Source: Blastomussa wellsi
Lineage: Eukaryota; Cnidaria; Anthozoa; Scleractinia; Plerogyridae
Assembly (NCBI GenBank): GCA_947652115.1
Contig: OX393567.1
Coordinates: forward strand, 22,172,357 to 22,236,356
Direction: 5' to 3'
DNA length: 64,000 nucleotides
The position numbers and the translations under genes are program-made. This document shows positions 55,846-64,000 of the stretch, one piece after another. Every line of letters starts with the position of its first letter. The first letter of the stretch is position 1. Below the pieces are notes generated by a model. It was not told the DNA's origin, did not search any database, and saw nothing but the letters and a program-made list of their open reading frames with translations.

Positions 55846-58800
55846 TCAGAAACTTTCCTCCTCGTCCAACATCTTCCAAATTTCTTGCAAGGAAGCTTGG
55901 CCCTCAGAGGATGATGTAAATAACAATGGCGGGTCGTAAGCTGGGGAAGAAGTCAACTGATTCGCCGGTGGATGGATCACGTGATTATCTATTGGTCCAC
56001 TTCCTTTTGTAGTCGTGTCACGTGACGCGACGTCATGGGATTCCAAGAGAGGATCTGGAACTTTACCATCTGAAACCAACAAACAGTAATGAGTAAATTA
56101 CTGGAGACAGTCACATGCACATATACAATCTGGTATTTTCCTTTGTTTGTATTCATTATCATATATTACTATACACCAGAATAAAGAAAAATGCAAGATT
56201 GTACGAAGGGTAAAATTGAACCATCGTAATTTTTGGGTTTATGTTTGTTTTAACTTGGTTGCTCTGTTCAAACCAATCAGGCACTGTGCTGTGCTGTGCT
56301 ATGCTTTACACAATCTGCGATATTTCGCAGGTCACTTTCTTTTTCCCGCGCTTTCTGACGGTTCATGATTTGCCGCGCTTCTCACCAGTTGTGTTTTACA
56401 GAGATTGCGACATGTGACAAGCTTTGCCACCGGCTTCATGCTTTGCCGCGCTTTACATGTCACACGTTTCCCTGAGCTCGCCGCCGGTTACATATTTTCC
56501 CGCGCTTGTCCCAGGTTACATGCTTGACAGTTTCCCGCAACCTGCTCATGTAGCCTTGTCGCCATGAAATATGTGTCATATTCTTACATCACTACAGCCT
56601 TAGTCAAGACAGGATTCGGACTGCACTCTCAAGATAGCGAAACGTTTAACATGCTCACCTTCATTTGATTCACTAGAACTTGAGATCACAGTGACTTTGA
56701 TCTGCTCAGCGGCTTCTTGTTCCTTTTGACCCATGCGCTGTGCAAATTGGAGCTCGTGAGAGGTAAGCTGGTACTGAAGTTTCTCCACAGCATTCAGCTG
56801 GCTCTGCAGATGGTCCTTCACCTCCCCTGGGGTCTTTCCGACAATAGCCTTTCCTGTAGGGCCCCGGCTTACAAGAGGCTGGGACGGCTGGCTGGAAATG
56901 GTACCACTAGGGGCGCTCCTTCGACTTCCTAAGATGTCAAATAGCTAATTAATATGATTTCCATTCTAATAATGCTTTCTCGTGATAGAAGGTTTTGGAT
57001 CTCGAGCCCGGTAGTACTCATTCAAACCAGATCCCTTATGCAAGTCTGTGTCTCGGAAAGATGCCCAGTAAATTTGGTGTTTTTGACTATAAAAGCTTAG
57101 TCTGGCCTGAAAAATGATTTCTGGTAAGCAAGAATTTTTTTCCTAGTAACCTGGTGGGCAGGATATTTTTTCCCCTTTCCAATGCTCTACAGGATATTTT
57201 CCCCCCATTTTAACATTTTTTCTGTCTTAGAGCCGTGCAACAATTTTTTTCCTCTATTTGTGCTGCATGCAATTTCTTTCTTCTGACAAGCGCTTGCAGG
57301 AATTTTATTTCAAAATCACCCCGCCCCCTTCAAATGCTAAATGGTCGACCCCTAAGTTGGCAGTCCTTGGCTGTTACTCTGACCGACAATCTGACCTTAT
57401 ATGATAGTAGATACCAACGGATACTAGTCTTTAGCTGAGGCAGATCCAAAATGTTTTACATTGTTTTATCGAGTATTCACATTCCCTGGGACTAGATTGC
57501 CAATCAAACAGGTTTGGCAACAAGGCTAGAACCGTAACTTACCAGTACACTTTGCTAGTTCAGCTCTAAGCCTGTTCCCCATCTGTATAAGTTGTTCCTT
57601 CTCTTGTGACAGCTGGCTGATACGCCTCGCAGCCGCTTGCAGTTTGCCATGTAGGCGAGCCATGTTAGAGGATGTTGGTTGAGCGAAGGACACTGGGTCG
57701 AAGAAATCTTTGTCGCTTGGTTGAATGCCTTGTTGAAATAGATAACCAGTGTAAATAAATGATGTTAAGTATAAGTTAATGTTTCTGGAGTCAACAGAGA
57801 TGCTTCTGATATTGCCGATCTCAGCAGTTTCCATGTATGCGCTACACATATAAACCAGCAAATGGGTGACTCTTGAGAAAACAGTTGTCTCGACTTATTA
57901 TTTACGTCTGTGTTTCACTAAATTACAGTCTGCAAAAACTGGCGAATTTATTTGCCACCTCTTTTTTAGCCACACAAAACTCAAAACGTTTTTAAAACCA
58001 AATTTGAGTTAAGGTCGTGGCAAACGACGACACAAATGTTTCCCTGTTTCTCCGCGTGCGCAACGGACACAAAATTTGTGACCACAAAAAATGTTTCTCC
58101 GTTTGCGGGTGCAAGGAATCATCACAAGCAACAATGTGTCTGTAAAGGCGTGGCAAACGAGGACACATTGTGGTGGACACATTGTGGCCGACACCAATGT
58201 ATCTCTGTTTGCCCGCGAGAGCAACATTGTTCAGAAACATTGTGTCCGCAACAAACGTTTCCGCGTTTGCTCGCGCAACAAATCGTCATGAGCAACAATG
58301 TGCCCTCGTTTGCCACCGCCTTTACATTTTCAAGCATTTTCTTAAAAAAGAAGGATTCGTATGGAAAATTCTGCTAACCACAAACGCAAATTCAACACAA
58401 CGAGGTTCACGAGAAAAAGTGTAGTGACTGTTTCGAGTTATAAGACATCGTGAAGTAGTACTGTGGCAGTAACTAAGACGCTGATCTATTTCACCTGATG
58501 TGAGTTGTTTTCTCAGACGATGAACCTCATCTTGAAGCTGTTTGATGACCGCTGCTTCAGGGTTGAATGACACAGCCCCTCTCCCTTGGGATGCAAGTTC
58601 AACCTTGAGAGTTGATAGCTAGGGTGGGGAGAGTAACACCAGCCAAAAATTACATCCAACCTCCACAACAAAACTATCTCTGCGGCTCTACAACACTATG
58701 ACAGTTCCAAGTTATCAAGGAAAAACAAATATTCCCTGGCGTGTCTCTGTCCGAAGAAAATTTCACAGCCAAGAACTCTAACTAAATGAAGCAATAGACC

Positions 58801-61800
58801 AATTTCGATATTTTAAAATTCAGCCAAAAACAATAGACCTCAGAACGAGGCTCCGGGGTATAAATTATAGAGTTTGTGGGATTTATTCCCCGGAGCCTCG
58901 CAGTGATGTCTATTGTATTAGGATGAATATTAAAATATCGAAATTGGTCTATTGCAATTTTTTGAAGGCCTTCGTCATTCATCTCTAGCAAACAAAAATT
59001 CTTTCACGTTGCATGCCAGCCAAGCACATCTCTAAAGTAAGTCAAGCAGTTTGCTTTATCCTCCGTAGAGAATTCTTTATCAAGCGGGAAAATAGACCGA
59101 GAAGAGATTGGTGCGATGTAAATAAGTACGCTGGGGTCTCTGGGAAAGGAGAAGGATAGTCCCTTGGGCGTATCGCTTGGTTTACTAAATGAGACTGCCA
59201 CAGATGAGAGAGAGCAATTTGAATTTCTTGACAACAAAAACATTTTCTGGCTTTCACTGACTTGAATACAAATTTGGAATTGCGACTGGTGTCAAAGTCA
59301 CCTGATTCTCCAAGGACGTGGCTTCTGCATTCCTTTCCAGTCCACTCTTGAAGTACTCGTCTGCCTCTTTTCTTGTCTGTGCCAGCTGCAGTTGCAGTTC
59401 TGTTACTTGCTGTTTGAGAGCAGTTAGCTCATCAGCAGCTCTTCTGCTCTGTGTTGTCAGTTCGTACTGCAACTGGTCCACTGATAGCTGTTTCTGACGA
59501 ACCTAAGAAGGAAAAACAAACGTATATTAAGTGCAGATACAAGTGGAAGTAGCACAGCTAAGTGTTATGTAAAGAGCTTACTTATACAAGCCAGAGTAAG
59601 GGGGTAGAGTCAGGGGGTATTATGCACTCAAACAGTTCCAGCATTTCCTTCCCCTTCACTGTTTTCTGAAATGTAAACTGACCTCTGTACCATTCATAAA
59701 TGCTTGCTTAGAATCTGGTGCACTTTGCTCACGCAAGCTTCGGCATTTTACGTGACTGGTGTGACTCGCAGCCTTTACAAAGTTTTGGCTTTGCTATGTA
59801 GTGCCTTCTTACTTCATCCAGCAGTCAAGCTTTCAGGGACAGTGCTAAGCTGTCTGAGCATCTTATTATTTTCGTTATTGAACTGGCATGAATGATAGAG
59901 GTAACGTGTCAAAGAAAACGCACCAAAATACAGAAACACGCATACGCTTTTCGTTCCTGTTAAATTGGGCATTCAAAATTCATTCGTACTTTGTTCCAAT
60001 GTTTTCCTCATTCTTTTATTATTACATCTTTGGCATATTTTTACCTCAGCTTTAAGCTTTTCCTTGATAATACAAAGTTACCTCGTCGTGTGTTTGGTTC
60101 AGTGATCCCTGCAGATGGCCCACTGTAGCTTGAAGTTTCTTCACTTGAGCTGACAGCTCTAGCTTCTCTTGGCGTAAAGCCCCTGACAAATAAGAAAGCA
60201 ACAGTCAATATGGAAATACCAAGTTGTTTATAAAAGCCTGATCCTCTTTCCCTACCTAGGAGAACGTGACACTTCCAGCATTTAATAGTTCACTTACAGA
60301 CTGCACAGGGAAGCATGGTGATCTTTTGTTTAGTGCACTGAGCTCCGGATCATACAGTATGAGTTCGAGCTCTGGCCAGGGCACTGTGTTATGTTCTTGG
60401 GGAAGACACTACCCAGACACAGTGCCTCTCTTCACCCACGAGTATTTATATGGGCACTGCCAAATTTAATGCTGGTGGGGAGGGGAGGGTAACCCTGCGA
60501 TGGACTGGCATCCTAGAAATACTTTTGGACGCTTCGTGCGCTATAAGCCTTATTGGCTATCTACCATCTCTTATCTAACTTGTGCTCATGAAATAATTGT
60601 GAAATATTGTTATTATTGTGTGGAGAGGTTACAGTGGATGGGAATTGGAGCTTGCATCCTGGGAGTGGGCTTACAAGACACATTTTCGTTAGCAGACAGG
60701 AGAGGAGAGGGATTCTTACCAATTGTTGTATTCAGCTCCTTGATGTGAGCTTGTATGAATGGATCTTGTGGTTGAAAGCTATGCGGCAGCACTGTTTCCC
60801 TGTGTCTGGGATTTTTTGCTGATTGTGACCTGTCGTCAATCTGCTGTCTCAGTGTTCTGTTCTTTGATTTTAGCTCTGTGATTTCTTTTTCCAGTGACTC
60901 AACATATTCTGCATGCAATATGACAACATTTTTACATCACCATTTTCAATTTTGTGAAGAGGGTTTGATGATGAAAAGCCTCACTACAGTATTATAGTTT
61001 AAACTCTGTTAATACGGTCACCAACAAGCCACAAAAATCTGGCTGTGTAACACTTACAGGGGGGCCATATCACAGGGGTGGCTGTATTAGCAGGGCTTAA
61101 AAGAGTAAATGACTGAGTGAGCTTTTAAGTGGCCCAATATATAATTCGGCTCTATTAACAGGGTAGCCATAACACAAGGTTCCACTGGGCTAAATACGAT
61201 CTTGTGATACCAACTGATAACAACGAACTTTCATTTAAGAATATTATTCACTCTTGCTTGATAACTGCCATCTTTTCTATTAGTAAGAGTGGAAAAAGGG
61301 TTTTTTTTCGGGTGCATAAGTAACCTGAAACCAAGAACATTGTTTTACCCTTTGTGTTTTCATGGTTGTCATAAGTGAAAAGCATGAAACAAAAAATTGA
61401 CCAGATTGCAAGTTAGCATGTTAATCATGCAGGAAAATTTGTTCCTTGTTGCTCGTGCCCCTGTCTTTCAATGAACTGGTAAAACTCTTAAAAATTTTTT
61501 AAAGAACCTGTTACATCAATTCATGCTTGAGAACTTTGACCATGTGACTGCTGTACCTGTGGTCAGTGGTACTGAGGTCCCTTCCTCACCATCTCTGCCT
61601 TGCACCATAACAGAAGGGGACCTAGTGGCTAACTCATTGCTAAGATTCTCCATGTCATGCCGCATTTGCCCAATCACAGCTCGTAAATTGTCGTTCTGTG
61701 ATTCTAGGGTTTTAATCTTCTGCTCAGGGGTCAGACCTTGGAGATGGACAGTGTCACATGGATACAATTTCTCTTGCTCATCTTTATTTGGTAACTGTAC

Positions 61801-64000
61801 AGGAATAGCAAGTCCATGTCGCTGCAGGGTTGAAAGAGCCTGGTCCCTTGTCTGAGTTAATACACGAATCAGGTCATCTCGCTGAGCCAATTCACGTTCT
61901 TGCTCTTGTGCAAGAGCCACACTCTGACAATGAAGAAATAACATCATGATTTTCCATAAACCACCCTCCCTTGGGGTTTGGAACTGTACATTGGCACTAC
62001 CAGAACAGGTGCAAACCAGGAGTCAGACATCTCCTCATCCTTCCAGGCAAAAAACAGATCATAATTCATTCATAACTTGAAACATCTTAAAATCAAGCTA
62101 TTTTGATCTTACATCTTTCTTGATGATTAGGTGCATTGGAATTTCGTCAGCAAAACAGTGTGAGATTATGGAGCTTGAATCCCAAAACTCAGTTTCCTTG
62201 ATTTTCTCAAAAGTGACTGAAGGTAATCCATACCTCATCTCTTTGCTTGGCGAGAGCAGCAATCAGCTGCTCCTGTTTACTGTACACCTCTCTTTCAGTG
62301 TCCTCACACCGTCGCTGCCAGTCAACCTCAAGCTGAGCTCTAGATCGCTCTAAGGAGGACTCTCGCTCCATTGCTATTGTGAGTTCCTTCTTGTATCTGC
62401 ATGAAAAATTAAAGATATGATCAAAAAAGGTAAAGTGCAGTGTTACAGATAAGAGGGGGGGGGGGGGGTCAAAAGTCTGATTAGGCCAGCTTCCTGACCT
62501 GACAAATTAATAAGAACACTTCTGTTGATTTGCTGGGAAAAGTGAGAATTTGACCCATTGGAAATACTTGTATGGCACCTTGCCTCAAAAACCTAACTGG
62601 AACCCTGTAAGTCTGCATACAAGCCTAGTGCTTGTCCTAGTTTCCTTAGCATGATGCAACAAGAACGGAATGTTAGTCCATCGCGGGGTTACCCCCAGCA
62701 TTGTTTTGTCGGTACCCATTTATACACTTGGGCAGAGAGAGGCACTTGTCTTGTCTTGGCACTGTGAGTAAAGTGACTTGCTCAAGAAAACAACAGTGTC
62801 CCGGCCAGGGCTCCAACCCGGAACATCCGACCCAGAGTCCAGAACACCAACCATTAGGCTGCTTCATGCTACAGAAACAAGAGTTAGGCATGTGCAGCTA
62901 AATGCCAGGTGCACAAGGCTTTACATTACGGACTCCCATGATACCCCCATGCCCTCCATAAAGTTAACAAATAACTCATTTTTCCACCCCTCTACTGGTT
63001 GTAGGGTTTTACCAAAAGTTACATAATTATGCATCAGCCAAGATCTCTGATCATAGGAACAAAATTCTTACAGTTACTAACCTGTCAGTATTCTCCCTGA
63101 GCTGAACGATTTCCAACCTCATCTTCTCCTCTTGCTGTCTTAATGCTTCTAGTTCCAAGTCACGTACTACCGTGGATCGGCCATGGTCAGCTTCTTGTTT
63201 CTCTAGTCTGTGTTCTAGATCAGCTATAATTCCCTGTAATCTGATAGCAGACAAGGAGACCATCTACATGTAGTTCACATGAGAACTAAATCACAAGCTA
63301 CCTTGGAGAATATTAACAAGGATTTGTTTACCTCTGAAATTCCAACTCTCTCTCCTTTCCAGCATCTTTACTGGCCCACTGGAGTCTCCGACATTCCACT
63401 TGCTCTGTCTCTAACTGATTCTGAAGCACATGGATCTTTTCCTCTAGAATTCTTTCAAGCTCAGCATGAGCCTTAAAATAAAATTAACATAAATAAAATT
63501 AACATTTAAAATTAACATTTAAAATACAGTTAAATCCCAATCTCTCAAACTAGCATTTGACTGAGGGAAACAAATTGAAGGGAAATGACCTTTGGCTCTA
63601 GTTATCAGAAGCTTCAGGAAATCGAGAGTTCATTAATTGTACTGCACGTACACTGTATTTCTGAAAAACCACCCAGTTGCTCCAGCGCTACAACCTCCAG
63701 TGAAATTTAATTAGCAGCAACAATTAAACCTGCATGTTCCCTGCTAATTCATATATTCTTTATTTTTCAGTTTTTACATACTTCTTTAGCTGCAATAAGG
63801 GCCTGTTCTTTTTCCTTTGCATATCGATCCAATTCTGCATGTTTGTGTTGAAACCTGTCCTGCATCTTGTTCATCGCTGATTTTAATTGCTCAATTTCTG
63901 CTTCCAATTCAGCCAACTTAGCTTTGTTCATGTTCTGCTCATCTGTTAACTGCCAATCTTTCTGCTTCAACTGCTTTTCTAAATCATGAACAACCGTTTC
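55846..64000 (-). CDS. CCDC57: Coiled-coil domain-containing protein 57 (3' part; 5' end outside window)
   Basis: Twelve exons with fully consistent phases: 63782-64000 (partial), 63332-63471, 63082-63240, 62234-62396, 61557-61923, 60720-60908, 60082-60182, 59302-59502, 58495-58618, 57543-57728, 56659-56928, 55846-56069; 780 aa here. Matches to remembered vertebrate CCDC57: FQHKHAELDRYAKEKEQALI, VVRDLELEALRQQEEKMRLE, the DWQRRCEDTER block, DLIRVLTQTRDQALSTLQRHGL, TLESQNDNLRAVIGQMRHDM, EYVESLEKEITELKSKNRTL, ISQLSQEKEQLIQMGNRLRA, KLQYQLTSHELQFAQRMGQK, and SSEGQASLQEIWKMLDEEES near the end. Almost entirely coiled coil up to about codon 650, then Ser/Pro-rich. CCDC57 in mammals is a centrosome/centriolar-satellite and microtubule protein linked to CEP63 and centriole duplication. 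The frame closes at a TGA (55846-55848) that is followed by a further long open stretch, described separately. Confidence 0.9.
58015..58325. repeat. Dispersed repeat of GTGGCAAACGAGGACACA type with inverted ends
   Basis: Two related blocks. The second begins GGCGTGGCAAACGAGGACAC (58147) and ends inverted as GTGCCCTCGTTTGCCACCGCC near 58320. The first (58015-58146) is a diverged partial copy in the same orientation. Lies in a CCDC57 intron; its open frames on both strands are repeat artefacts. Confidence 0.75.
58791..58955. repeat. Palindromic MITE in CCDC57 intron
   Basis: GCAATAGACCAATTTCGATA at 58791 is inverted as TATCGAAATTGGTCTATTGC ending at 58955. Internal arms GAGGCTCCGGGG and CCCCGGAGCCTC surround the centre. 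Confidence 0.9.
60322..60525 (+). mobile_element. tRNA-headed SINE (copy 4)
   Basis: Plus-strand orientation. TTTAGTGCACTGAGCTCCGG, then GAGTTCGAGCTC as the B box, then TTCTTGGGGAAGACACTACC, ending GGACTGGCATCCTAG. In the CCDC57 intron between exons 60720 and 60082. Confidence 0.7.
62655..62878 (-). mobile_element. tRNA-headed SINE (copy 5)
   Basis: The minus strand shows CCTAATGGTTGGTGTTCTGG, then GGGTTGGAGCCC as the B box, TTGAGCAAGTCACTTTACTC, and AAATGGGTACCGACAAAACA. Sits in the CCDC57 intron between exons 63082 and 62234. A 13-base G run lies just left of it near 62455. Confidence 0.7.

Noticed and set aside
55824..55847. Mini-intron that would remove the CCDC57 TGA
   Set aside because: The only GT...AG pair spanning the stop (GTTTCT...CCCAG) is about 22 bases apart, too short for known animal spliceosomal introns.
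58036..58424. Overlapping open frames on both strands
   Set aside because: They fall in a dispersed inverted repeat inside a CCDC57 intron.

Overview
This window is animal nuclear DNA and looks anthozoan, most likely a stony coral. It is AT-rich, with introns of a few hundred bases to a few kb and GT-AG splice sites. It carries a tandem pair of secreted proteins of a coral-type architecture (PAN-like, short EGF-like and GGGW/fibrinogen-like modules), and it is full of tRNA-headed SINEs, LINE 3' ends, Penelope-like remnants and palindromic MITEs. Exon models were built by hand from splice sites, reading phase and remembered family sequences; none was checked by a search.

Layout: (1) 0.4-9.1 kb, minus strand: two complete five-exon paralogues, 371 and 373 aa, with identical intron phases. 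(2) 11.0-20.7 kb, minus: a complete 12-exon leucine carboxyl methyltransferase 1 (LCMT1) gene coding 322 aa, its introns loaded with LINE and SINE copies. (3) 22.3-23.3 kb, minus: an intronless-coding class A GPCR of 326 aa. (4) 23.3-30.6 kb: gene-poor and repeat-rich. (5) 30.6-37.5 kb, minus: a NudE/NDE1-NDEL1 gene. All coding exons can be placed except one short exon that probably lies in the 200-base assembly gap. (6) 37.5-47.5 kb: gene-poor, with several palindromic elements and a LINE reverse-transcriptase remnant. (7) 47.5-51.4 kb, plus: a secreted or membrane-anchored Ser/Thr-rich mucin-like protein with one thrombospondin type 1 module. (8) 55.6-64.0 kb, minus: the 3' portion of CCDC57, a centriolar/centrosomal coiled-coil protein that runs off the right edge.

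Functionally the window holds a PP2A regulator (LCMT1), a dynein/LIS1 adaptor (NDE1-like), a centriole-associated protein (CCDC57), a receptor and three extracellular proteins. They are neighbours, not a pathway. The most notable observation is an in-frame TGA near the end of CCDC57. It is followed by 83 further open codons in the same frame that look like genuine protein, ending in a VRNYNFRDD tail. Other points of interest are a hexanucleotide array expanded in only one of two paralogous introns, a probable GC-AG intron plus a 23-base terminal coding segment in LCMT1, and several MITEs whose ends and target-site duplications can be read directly.
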